From Bryobacterales bacterium (GTDB lineage: Bacteria; Acidobacteriota; Terriglobia; Bryobacterales; Bryobacteraceae): DNA of 12,616 nucleotides. The stretch spans positions 1 to 12,616 of the forward strand of contig PKYZ01000348.1 of NCBI GenBank assembly GCA_003132865.1, in the 5' to 3' direction. Position numbers and translations under genes: made by a program. A model generated the notes under the pieces. It did no database searches. It was not told the origin of the DNA and was given only the letters and a program-made list of their open reading frames with translations. Every line of letters begins with the position of its first letter. Within the stretch, counting starts at the first letter, position 1. Positions 6,124 through 12,616 of the stretch are shown here, in pieces.

Positions 6124-7191
6124 ATGGCATTTGTAACAGGCTCACTTGTACTGGACGCCCCGGCGTCGGCACTGAATAATGCCGGTGCGGATGCGGGCGC
6201 CAAAACAGACAATGCGATTGTCGTTAAGAAGATTAGGACACCCAGCGGCCAGCACGCTTATGTCTCGGCCCAAGCGGTCCGCTACTGGATTCGCACAAAC
6301 CTGGAGATCAACGAACCGAAGTGGAAGGCCGCGCCGGTCCGCCGGGAAGGTAAGATTGCCTACACGGACGCTGAGCCCATCCAGTACTGGGATGATGACC
6401 TTTTCGGCTACATGAGGGCTCCATCGAAAAAGGCGGATGCCGCAAGGGATGCCGCCGCGAGCCCCCTGGAGAAAGACCGCGAGATCACGCGAGTTTCGCC
6501 GTTCCGCGTGAGCACCTTCGTTTCCATTGCCCCGGCGGCGATCGAGACCGATTTTGGAACCATGACCCGCCAACAAGGCGACCCCGTTCCCTATGAACAC
6601 GAGTTCTATCGTGCCCACCTTATGGGCTTGCTCTCGCTCGATCTATCAGCGGCCGGCACATTCTTCGACGGCGAGCGAGTCGGCTACAAGAACCTGGACT
6701 CTCACCGGCGCGAGCACGCCAAGAAAGAGAATCTACAAGAGGTCGAGGTCAGAAAGCAAAAGGCCCTGCGTCTGCCGCTGGAGGGTAGGGTTGAGCGCGT
6801 CGGTACCCTGGTGGAGAGTTTGGCGCTACTGAGCGGCGGCGCGAAGCAGGCCGTGCACTATACGGACCTGACTCCTGGAATCATCTTCCTTGCGGTGACG
6901 CGGTACGGGAACAATCCATTCTATCGAATGCTGACCGCGACCCGAACGCATACTACGCAGTTCCACAAGGAGGCTTTCCAGGAATTGATGGCGGTTTATG
7001 AAGACCAATTCCTTTCGCCCGTTTACATTGGATGGGCGAAGGGTTTTCTGGACGAAGAGCGGGCCAAGCTGGAAGGGGCTATTACCGAAGGTAAATTGAC
7101 TGAGCGGGTAACCGTGGGTCATCCTGTGCCTCAGATCCGCGCGTTTGCGGCGAATCTGCGAAAGCTGGACAACGCAAGCTGGTATGAATAA
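6124..7191 (+). CDS. cas7: Cas7 backbone subunit of type I-B Cascade (Cst2/DevR family)
   Basis: A 355-residue RAMP protein of the Cst2/DevR (Cas7i) family. Multiple copies coat the crRNA spacer and form the Cascade backbone. The N-terminal strand LVLDAPASALNNAG (8-21), VVKKIRTPSGQHAYVSAQA (33-51) with following RYWIR, and RVSPFRVSTFVSIAPAAIETDF (123-144) with following GTMTRQQGDPVPYEHEFYR are the conserved blocks. An Ala/Lys/Asp-rich stretch at about 99-122 looks like a flexible loop. The strong Shine-Dalgarno AGGAGG at 6110-6115 overlaps the cas8 stop and lies 8 bases before the ATG, so this gene should be well translated, as expected for the most abundant subunit. Its stop overlaps the cas5 start. 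The family was first named from a Myxococcus development locus, but the context here is plainly CRISPR. Confidence 0.93.
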   Translation: MAFVTGSLVLDAPASALNNAGADAGAKTDNAIVVKKIRTPSGQHAYVSAQAVRYWIRTNLEINEPKWKAAPVRREGKIAYTDAEPIQYWDDDLFGYMRAPSKKADAARDAAASPLEKDREITRVSPFRVSTFVSIAPAAIETDFGTMTRQQGDPVPYEHEFYRAHLMGLLSLDLSAAGTFFDGERVGYKNLDSHRREHAKKENLQEVEVRKQKALRLPLEGRVERVGTLVESLALLSGGAKQAVHYTDLTPGIIFLAVTRYGNNPFYRMLTATRTHTTQFHKEAFQELMAVYEDQFLSPVYIGWAKGFLDEERAKLEGAITEGKLTERVTVGHPVPQIRAFAANLRKLDNASWYE

Positions 7192-7939
7192 GCTTCGTGT
7201 CGTGAAGGTAGTGATCCAGGCGCCGACCACGTCGTTTCGCTATCCGCATTTCCTGATCGGGAGGCAGCCCAGCTTCGACATGCCCCCGCCATCGACGATC
7301 TACGGACACGTGGCTAGCGCCCTGGGGGAATTGCCACGTGCCGATTCTTTCCGGTTCGGCTACGATTTTCGATTCGTCTCCAAGGCGAAGGATCTCGAAC
7401 ACCAGCACATCATCACGGCCGCGAGCAAGAGATCAGGCGCCTCGGTTGAGGCGACGGTGCAACCGCACTGGAGAGATTTTCTCTTCAAGCCGCAGTTGAC
7501 ACTTTACCTGGATAACCCAAGTCTTGGCGCGGCATTTCGCTCGCCGGTATTCTGCGTGATCTTGGGCCGTTCGCAGGATCTGGCTGAAATTGTCAGCGTG
7601 GACGAGATTGAACTAGAGGAGCAGGCCGGCGCGTATTTCGTTAACACGCTCCTGCCCTTCTCCTATCGACCGAGCGTCGGATTCGGCGTCACCGTTTTGA
7701 TGCCCAGGTTTATCGAGCCCCCTCCTGGACGGCGTGCCCACTTTGAGCGCTTCATTGCCCTTCGGGATGTGGTGTTTGGCGGTGAGATCGAATCGGGGAA
7801 GGACGGACCGCGGAGGCTGATTTTGCAGGCTGGTCAGCAGGCCAAGTGGTGGGTTGACCCCAAAACCCCAAAGGATCGGGGAGTTCATCGAGCCGTGGTC
7901 TTCCATTCATGTGCCATCGAACCTGAAGTCGTCGTTTGA
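7184..7939 (+). CDS. cas5: Cas5 subunit of type I-B Cascade
   Basis: A 251-residue RAMP protein that would bind the 5' handle of crRNA and cap the Cascade backbone. ATG 7184 overlaps the cas7 stop by eight bases (ATGAATAA) and gives a product that begins directly with the first RAMP strand LRVVKVVIQAPTTSFRYP. An earlier in-frame ATG at 7145 would only add residues without family resemblance. The block MPPPSTIYGHVASALGE (33-49) and RSPVFCVILGRSQDLAEI (119-136) are conserved Cas5 features. The length is typical of Cas5t/Cas5b. The 3' end overlaps the probable cas3 start by 29 bases, which implies coupled translation. Confidence 0.94.
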   Translation: MNKLRVVKVVIQAPTTSFRYPHFLIGRQPSFDMPPPSTIYGHVASALGELPRADSFRFGYDFRFVSKAKDLEHQHIITAASKRSGASVEATVQPHWRDFLFKPQLTLYLDNPSLGAAFRSPVFCVILGRSQDLAEIVSVDEIELEEQAGAYFVNTLLPFSYRPSVGFGVTVLMPRFIEPPPGRRAHFERFIALRDVVFGGEIESGKDGPRRLILQAGQQAKWWVDPKTPKDRGVHRAVVFHSCAIEPEVVV

Positions 7940-10256
7940 CAACATTTGGGCGAAGAGCCCGGAGCACGAGGGAGAGCGTGGGGAGTCGCTGGCCGCGCAC
8001 ACGCGGAGGGTGTGGTCCAATTTCGCGCGGCTCCGCCAGAGGACGCCCGGTTTGGCGGAGCTCTGTGGTATGCCGCGATTCTGGCCGCGCGCTGCACTCG
8101 CTGTCGCAATCCACGACCTGGGAAAGTGTTGTGCAGGATTTCAGAGGATGTTGCATGGGAGCGGCAAATTCCCTTACCGGCACGAGGTTCTCTCGGTGGC
8201 TGTGCTGCCGTGGCTATTGGAAGAGGATGCCCATGGGGATCTGCCGTGGGTGGCAGCCGCCGTCTTGTCCCACCATAAGGACCTGCCTGCGATCAACGGC
8301 CTGTACCGCGCCGGGGACGCTTTGCTGAATACGCCGGACTATTTGGAGTGCCTCCGTACGGAAATGACGTTGGAGTTCTTCGATCTCGCTGAGGCGCTGT
8401 TTTGCCAGGAGGTGTGGCCGTTGCTTCGCGACAGCGGACTGGCGATTCCCGAAACGGTTCAGGCGGCGGAATGGCATCCAGTCGATAGTGTGACCGGATT
8501 GCGCACTGTGATCGACGCAGCGATGGCGCTGTGGAGATCGGTGCGCCGTGAACCATACAACTCTCAGGTCTCACTGGCCGGCCGTTTCCTGCGCGGGGCG
8601 GTTATTCTCGCCGATCATTCCGGATCCGCTTGGGCGAAGCTGATTGTGACGGAGGAACTGAAGTCGGTGAGCAGGTTACTGGGAACTTTCGAACTCACTG
8701 TTGACGAACTTCATGGGCACCAAATCGAAGCCAGCCAAACGGAAGGGAACGCGGTACTCATTGCGCCCACAGGCAGCGGAAAGACGGAAGCGGCCATGCT
8801 GTGGGCCGCCCATAGTGGTTCGACGGTATCTGGCTCGCCCGTAGTGTTCTATGTTTTGCCTTACCAGGCGAGCCTCAACGCGATGCGGTCGCGGCTCGGC
8901 CGGCGGCTGGGAGATCGTAATGTTGCGTTGCAGCATTCGCGCGCGGTGCACGCGCTTTACAGGCAACTCCTGGAACGGAAGTATGAACCGAGCCACGCAC
9001 GCGCGGTGGCCCTGCGAGAGGTGGCGCTGGGGAGGCTCCACGCGACGCCGGTCCGCATCCTGACCCCTTATCAGCTATTGAAGGCCGCCTTTCAGTTGAA
9101 AGGTCACGAGGCGATATGGACCGATGCGGCGACGGGCTTGCTTATTCTTGACGAGATTCACGCCTACGAACCGAAGCGCCTGGGCATGATCCTGGCGACC
9201 ATCGGGCATCTGAGCCACGATCTGGGAGCGCGAGCCCTGATTATGTCCGCCACACTACCCATGTGCCTGATGGACGTGCTGCGGGATGTTTTGCCCGGTT
9301 ACAGTACAATCAGAGCCACCCCAAAGACCCTAGCGGAATTCAGGCGCCATCGCGTGCACCTCGTGGATCAGGCATTATTGGACGACGCAGTTGTCGATGC
9401 GATTGTGTCGGACGTCGCAGATGGCTTGGCCGTACTGGCGGTGGCCACAACCGTGGGGCGAGCGCAGGAACTCAGGAATAGGCTTTCGGGGCGTCTGAGC
9501 GGCAGCGTCGAGTTGCTGCACGGTAGATTCCATGCCGAAGACCGCTTTCGGAAAGAGTCCCGTCTGTTAGAGACTAGGGGAACATTCCTGCAGAGTGCTG
9601 ACCCGCGTGGCATGGTGCTGGTGGCGACGCAGGTCGTGGAAGTGAGTCTTGACGTGGATTTCGACGTGCTCTATTCCGACCCCGCACCACTGGAAGCCCT
9701 TCTACAACGATTCGGCAGGATCAATCGAGGACGCCGAACGCCGCTGAGAGACGTAAAGGTTATGGAGAGGATTCCCGATGGGTGCCCGGTCTACGCGGAG
9801 GATCTGGTGCGGGCGGCGATCGAGGAATTAAGGCCACTTGCAGGTAAGCCACTGGATGAAATCAGCGTGCAAGAGACGTTGAACCATGTCTACTCGGGCC
9901 GAAGAGGGACAATGTGGACAAGTGAAGTGGAATCGGAGATGTCGAGTTTCAATCAGAGGGTGCTGTCATCCTTGCGGCCATTCGAGTCAGACGACCGATT
10001 GGAAGAGTTGTTTGACGAACTATTTGATGGCATCGAAGTACTACCGAAGCGTGAGGAGGCGGAGTACTTTGCGCGGATGGAAAGCGATCCCTTGCAGGCG
10101 CCGGCCCTGTTGGTGCCGGTGACGATGGGGCAGTACTTCGGAATGAAGAAGGCGGGTGTGTTGGCGAAGCGTGATGGTATATATGTCGCGGACCGCCCGT
10201 ATTCGTTTGAAGAGGGCCTGGATGTGCGAGGCGACCGGCGCGTCGACGGAGTGTAG
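7911..10256 (+). CDS. cas3: Cas3 HD nuclease-helicase
   Basis: A 781-residue signature type I effector recruited by Cascade to nick and processively degrade the displaced strand. The N-terminal HD domain shows H30 (SLAAHTRRVW), H68-D69 (AIHDLGK), H91, H121-H122 (LSHHKDL) and D235 (ILADHSGSAW). The superfamily 2 helicase has Walker A APTGSGKT (285-292), DEIH (414-417), SATLP (446-450), VATQVVEVSLDVD (571-583) and QRFGRINRG (599-607). All motifs appear intact, so the enzyme is predicted active. GTG 7911 was chosen because it precedes the family-typical DNIWAKS segment and overlaps cas5 by only 29 bases. A TTG at 7854 would extend it by 19 residues. Cas3 is single-chain, not split or fused to another cas gene. 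Confidence 0.97.
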   Translation: MPSNLKSSFDNIWAKSPEHEGERGESLAAHTRRVWSNFARLRQRTPGLAELCGMPRFWPRAALAVAIHDLGKCCAGFQRMLHGSGKFPYRHEVLSVAVLPWLLEEDAHGDLPWVAAAVLSHHKDLPAINGLYRAGDALLNTPDYLECLRTEMTLEFFDLAEALFCQEVWPLLRDSGLAIPETVQAAEWHPVDSVTGLRTVIDAAMALWRSVRREPYNSQVSLAGRFLRGAVILADHSGSAWAKLIVTEELKSVSRLLGTFELTVDELHGHQIEASQTEGNAVLIAPTGSGKTEAAMLWAAHSGSTVSGSPVVFYVLPYQASLNAMRSRLGRRLGDRNVALQHSRAVHALYRQLLERKYEPSHARAVALREVALGRLHATPVRILTPYQLLKAAFQLKGHEAIWTDAATGLLILDEIHAYEPKRLGMILATIGHLSHDLGARALIMSATLPMCLMDVLRDVLPGYSTIRATPKTLAEFRRHRVHLVDQALLDDAVVDAIVSDVADGLAVLAVATTVGRAQELRNRLSGRLSGSVELLHGRFHAEDRFRKESRLLETRGTFLQSADPRGMVLVATQVVEVSLDVDFDVLYSDPAPLEALLQRFGRINRGRRTPLRDVKVMERIPDGCPVYAEDLVRAAIEELRPLAGKPLDEISVQETLNHVYSGRRGTMWTSEVESEMSSFNQRVLSSLRPFESDDRLEELFDELFDGIEVLPKREEAEYFARMESDPLQAPALLVPVTMGQYFGMKKAGVLAKRDGIYVADRPYSFEEGLDVRGDRRVDGV

Positions 10257-10340
10257 TCTGCTGTTTCCAGCTATCCTAGACGTGGAGTGGTGCAGGCCGG
10301 TTAGAGAAGCAGATGCGCTGTATGAGGAGGCATGACCTGA
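10257..10340. other. Non-coding junction between cas3 and cas1
   Basis: An 84-base gap separating interference genes from adaptation genes, the largest within the locus. The only clear element is the cas1 Shine-Dalgarno GAGGAGG at 10324-10330. No convincing promoter or terminator is seen; a TATCCT at 10272-10277 lacks a -35 partner. Base composition rises toward higher GC on the cas1 side. Confidence 0.5.
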
Positions 10341-11525
10341 ATGAACAATCTCGCATATAACTGGGTCCCGGAAGAGATCTCGCGCAAGCCCCCGGCCTCC
10401 CAGTACAACTGGATCACCGGCGCGTACGATCGCGTTCCCGAACAGCTCGAACTGCCGCTGCCGCCGATCGACGAAATCATCCTCCCCGACGACGGCAGCG
10501 CCACCTTGCTTTCCACGGAGAATGGCACGCAACTGCTGGTGGCCGGGTTCGGCCTGTTCATCGGCAAGAAGAGCGAGCGGGTGGTGGTCAAGAAGGGCAA
10601 GGCCGTTTGCGCGCAAGTGCCCTTGATGCGGATACAGGAAATCGTGGTGGGATCGCGCGGCATCTCGGTGTCGTCGGATCTGATCGAAGAACTGTGCGAA
10701 CGGGGCGTGCGCATGGCGTTCTTGAGTTCGTCCGGGAAGCCGTACGCCCTGCTCACCTCCCCGCTGCTGACGGCCACGGTGGAGACGCGGCGGGCGCAGC
10801 TCGAAGCGCTGCACAACGAGCGCGGCGCGGAGTTCTGCCGGTGGGTGGTGGCGGGGAAGCTGCGCAATCAGGAGAAGCTGCTGCGTTATTTCGCGCGCAG
10901 CCGCGAGGGGGAGCGGCGCGAATTGCTGGAGCGTGCCGCGGGCCAGTTGCGCCAGCTTCGCAAACAGGCGCTGGCGTACGAGGGCGGCAGCGCGGATGCC
11001 GTGCGGCCGTCGCTGATGGGTTATGAGGGTACGGGCGGGCGCATCTATTGGCGGCAGATCGCCAACCTGGTTCCGGCGGAGTGCGGCTTCGATGGGCGCG
11101 ACAACAGTCCGGGGAGCGACGCCGTCAATTCGGCGCTGAACTATGGTTACGGGATACTGTACGCGCACGTTTGGGGCGCGGTGATGAACGCGGGCCTGGA
11201 ACCGTTCGCCGGTTTGCTGCACGTGGACCGCAGCGGCAAGCCGTCACTGGTGCTCGACCTGGTTGAGGAGTTCCGGCAGCCGGTTGTGGACCGCGCCATC
11301 TTCACATGGCTGAACAAGGGCGGCCGGTTGAATCTGGCGAAGGGATTATTGGACAACAGCTCGCGCGAGGAGGTGGCGGCGCGCGTCCTGACCCGATTGA
11401 CGGCGGCCGAGCAGCACCGGGGCAAGCGGCACGAGGTGAGGTCGATCGTCCAGATGCAGGCGCGGTTGGCGGCGGGGGCGTTTCGCGGGTTGCGGAACTA
11501 CCGGCCGTTCGCGTTCCAATGGTGA
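10341..11525 (+). CDS. cas1: Cas1 integrase with N-terminal extension
   Basis: A 394-residue Cas1, the metal-dependent integrase that inserts new spacers at the leader end of the array as a complex with Cas2. The Cas1 fold proper starts around residue 53 (ATLLSTENGTQLLVAG). Catalytic residues expected for the family are visible: E229 in LMGYEG, H294 in GLLHVDR and D306 in LVLDLVEEFRQP. The first 50 or so residues are additional: Trp/Tyr/Pro-rich (NWVPEE, QYNWITGAYD) and ending LPLPPIDEIILPDD. They do not resemble Cas4 or reverse transcriptase, and typical Cas1 is about 330-345 residues. ATG 10341 has a strong Shine-Dalgarno GAGGAGG 10 bases upstream, supporting the long form. GC is high (41/60 at 10861-10920). 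cas2 follows after 4 bases. Confidence 0.97.
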   Translation: MNNLAYNWVPEEISRKPPASQYNWITGAYDRVPEQLELPLPPIDEIILPDDGSATLLSTENGTQLLVAGFGLFIGKKSERVVVKKGKAVCAQVPLMRIQEIVVGSRGISVSSDLIEELCERGVRMAFLSSSGKPYALLTSPLLTATVETRRAQLEALHNERGAEFCRWVVAGKLRNQEKLLRYFARSREGERRELLERAAGQLRQLRKQALAYEGGSADAVRPSLMGYEGTGGRIYWRQIANLVPAECGFDGRDNSPGSDAVNSALNYGYGILYAHVWGAVMNAGLEPFAGLLHVDRSGKPSLVLDLVEEFRQPVVDRAIFTWLNKGGRLNLAKGLLDNSSREEVAARVLTRLTAAEQHRGKRHEVRSIVQMQARLAAGAFRGLRNYRPFAFQW

Positions 11526-11529
11526 TGCG

Positions 11530-11922
11530 ATGGCGCGCAAGAATCGGTACCGGGGCGTGTTGCGGCCCTTGCAGGTGGGGCGTGGGAGTCCGGAGGTGTC
11601 GCTGGTGTTGATCTACGACATTGAGGAGGACCGCATCCGGACGCGGGTGGCGGACATTTGTCTGGACTATGGGTTGGAGCGCATCCAGTTCAGCGCGTTT
11701 TTTGGGCGTTTGAATCGGAACCGGCGGCAGGAGCTGGCGTTGCGGGTGCAGGCGGAGATTGGGAATCGGTCGGGGCGTGTGCGGGTGATTCCGGTTTGCG
11801 AAGACGATTTGAAGGACATGTGGATATTCGATCAGTACCGGCGCGACGCGGACGAGTTGAAGGCGGCGGAGGGCAAGGCGGCGGTGCCCCGTCTGCGGGT
11901 GCTGGGATCGGAGGAGGCGTGA
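11530..11922 (+). CDS. cas2: Cas2 adaptation protein, longer than usual
   Basis: A 130-residue Cas2, which dimerises and bridges two Cas1 dimers during spacer acquisition. The ferredoxin core begins with SLVLIYDIEEDRIRTRVADI (24-43; D30 is the conserved strand-1 aspartate) and continues GLERIQFSAFFGRLN (48-62) and VRVIPVCEDD. Common Cas2 proteins have about 85-100 residues; the extra length is a basic N-terminal tail of some 22 residues (ARKNRYRG...) and a C-terminal tail after about residue 112. ATG 11530 lacks a clear Shine-Dalgarno and probably relies on coupling to cas1, which stops 4 bases before. A later start cannot be excluded and would remove the N-terminal tail. Confidence 0.95.
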   Translation: MARKNRYRGVLRPLQVGRGSPEVSLVLIYDIEEDRIRTRVADICLDYGLERIQFSAFFGRLNRNRRQELALRVQAEIGNRSGRVRVIPVCEDDLKDMWIFDQYRRDADELKAAEGKAAVPRLRVLGSEEA

Positions 11923-12494
11923 GCCAGATCCCTGTGACGGAGTTGAAGCAGTGGGCTTACTGCGCGCGGGTGGTCTACTATCATCGGGTTTTGCCAGGGG
12001 CGGGGCAAACGACATGGAAGATGCGCGAGGCGCTGAACGCGCAAGACCTGATTGAACGGCTGGAGATGCGCCGCGGGCTGCGAGAGTATGGGTGGGAGGG
12101 CGCTCACCGCCGTTTTGGGGTTTGGCTGACGGACGAGAGCGTGGGTGTGAGTGGCAAGTTGGACCTGCTGTTGGAGCGCGAAGGCGAGGGCGCCGTTGTC
12201 GATTTCAAGCTGACGTCCGGGGAGATGGGGGACAACCACAGGATGCAATTGAGTGGCTATGCAATGTTGGTGGAAGCGTGCTACAGTCTGCGCGTGGAGA
12301 CGGCGTTTCTGTATCGCATCCCGGACGACCGGGTGTTTGTGTTTGCAGTGACGCCGGCATGGAAGGCGCGGGTGGTGGAGGCGGTCGCCGCGATGCGGGA
12401 ATTGGAGCGCACGGCGTGGTGTCCGGAACCGACGCCAGTAAGGGCGCGTTGCGCGGAGTGTGAATACGCTAACTTCTGCGCCGATATTTGGTGA
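11919..12494 (+). CDS. cas4: Cas4 Fe-S exonuclease of spacer acquisition
   Basis: A 191-residue Cas4, a PD-(D/E)XK nuclease with an iron-sulfur cluster that trims prespacers and helps choose PAM and orientation with Cas1-Cas2. C15 in AYCARVVYYHR and the C-terminal set C178, C181, C187 (ARCAECEYANFC) are the four cluster ligands. The nuclease core is GKLDLLLE (D82), VVDFKLT (D95, K97) and QLSGYAML (Q110, Y114). All are present. GTG 11919 overlaps the cas2 stop (GTGA) with a GGAGGAGG tract directly upstream, and it puts the first cysteine at the normal distance from the N-terminus. It is the last gene of the locus, placed after cas2 rather than before cas1 as in many I-B clusters. Confidence 0.95.
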   Translation: MSQIPVTELKQWAYCARVVYYHRVLPGAGQTTWKMREALNAQDLIERLEMRRGLREYGWEGAHRRFGVWLTDESVGVSGKLDLLLEREGEGAVVDFKLTSGEMGDNHRMQLSGYAMLVEACYSLRVETAFLYRIPDDRVFVFAVTPAWKARVVEAVAAMRELERTAWCPEPTPVRARCAECEYANFCADIW

Positions 12495-12551
12495 AGAGTT
12501 GGCCGATTGAGAGGGTTTGTGAGCAAATCGCGAATCGTCGCCTTTTTGAGC

Positions 12552-12580
12552 TTTACAACCGCGAAAAACCTGCTTAGAAT
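12552..12580 (+). promoter_or_regulatory. Predicted sigma70-type promoter in the leader
   Basis: TTTACA (12552-12557) and TAGAAT (12575-12580) are 17 bp apart. Each matches 5 of 6 consensus bases (TTGACA, TATAAT), and the spacer is optimal. Transcription would start near 12587 and run rightward out of the window, as expected for pre-crRNA. This is the best promoter match I found in the window. Confidence 0.6.
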
Positions 12581-12596
12581 GAAGGAGTTGTGGAGC

Positions 12597-12612
12597 GGCC
12601 GCGCGCGCGGCC
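12597..12612. repeat. Perfect 16-bp GC palindrome
   Basis: GGCCGCGCGCGCGGCC equals its own reverse complement and is followed by CCCCT at the window end. It lies about 10-25 bases after the predicted transcription start. It could be the stem of the first CRISPR repeat or a leader-end hairpin. No T-run follows within the window, so a terminator is not supported. Confidence 0.5.
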
Positions 12613-12616
12613 CCCT

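Larger units (their letters stand above)
12495..12616 (+). other. Probable CRISPR leader at the window edge
   Basis: 122 non-coding bases downstream of cas4 with lower GC than the flanking cas genes. They contain a promoter-like pair and end in a GC palindrome. The position after the last adaptation gene is where a leader and array are commonly found. No repeated unit is visible before the window stops, so the array itself is not seen; the leader call is inference from position and promoter. Confidence 0.5.

Noticed and set aside
4490..10340. Shared sequence at the two junctions as a recombination scar
   Set aside because: Comparing the cas6/cas8 and cas3/cas1 gaps gives only a 6-base match (TTAGAG), which is not meaningful. 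No insertion sequence or transposase was found.
10313..10360. 15-codon ORF overlapping the cas1 start
   Set aside because: It is too short, its ATG has no ribosome site of its own, and the GAGGAGG inside it serves cas1.
10041..11222. 393-codon reverse ORF across cas3 and cas1
   Set aside because: It runs through two well-supported genes on the other strand and has shadow-like Arg/His/Gln composition without any recognisable motif.
12597..12616. Rho-independent terminator after cas4
   Set aside because: The palindrome could form a stem, but no T-run follows within the window and a good promoter reads toward it. A repeat or leader element fits better.
12495..12616. CRISPR array inside the window
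   Set aside because: No direct repeat with spacer-like spacing is visible; the sequence ends before any second copy could occur.

Overview
The window is a high-GC bacterial chromosome segment. Four ordinary metabolic or envelope genes occupy the left quarter, and an apparently complete, single-orientation type I-B CRISPR-Cas locus (Cst1/Cst2 or 'Tneap'-like flavour) fills the rest. The gene mix (enolase-superfamily sugar-acid dehydratase, SDR dehydrogenase, small M50 protease, exported heavy-metal-binding-domain protein) and the base composition would fit an acidobacterium of the Solibacter/Bryobacter kind. That placement is an impression from the sequence, not a proven assignment.

Left region (1-3519): a reverse-strand mandelate racemase/galactonate dehydratase-like gene (34-1170) diverges from a forward set: a possible 24-residue membrane peptide (1189-1263), an M50 site-2-protease-like membrane protease (1270-1887), an SDR oxidoreductase (1892-2668) and a secreted protein with a CPM...CGM metal-binding motif plus two matching His-rich segments (2671-3519). 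The forward genes are separated by only 1-6 bases and look co-transcribed.

CRISPR-Cas region (3521-12494): cas6 starts one base after the stop of the metal-binding protein gene. Then come cas8 (Cst1-like), cas7 (Cst2/DevR), cas5, cas3 (HD plus helicase), cas1, cas2 and cas4. Cas8, Cas7, Cas5 and crRNA would form Cascade. Cas6 would process pre-crRNA, Cas3 would degrade the target, and Cas4-Cas1-Cas2 would acquire spacers. No separate small-subunit gene is present, but cas8 contains an internal ATG (5746) behind a good Shine-Dalgarno sequence that would give a 121-residue Cas11-like product.

Right edge (12495-12616): non-coding, with a good sigma70-type promoter (TTTACA, 17 bp, TAGAAT) and a 16-bp perfect GC palindrome at the very end. 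This looks like a CRISPR leader running into a repeat array that starts at or just outside the window edge; no array is visible inside.

Points worth attention: the internal Cas11 start; a Cas8 whose expected CXXC/CXXC zinc ligands are mostly missing; lower GC in cas8 than in cas6 and cas1, with the only two real gaps of the locus flanking cas8-cas3, suggesting a swapped effector cassette; a Cas1 with a roughly 50-residue Pro/Tyr-rich N-terminal extension; and direct abutment of cas6 on a non-CRISPR gene.
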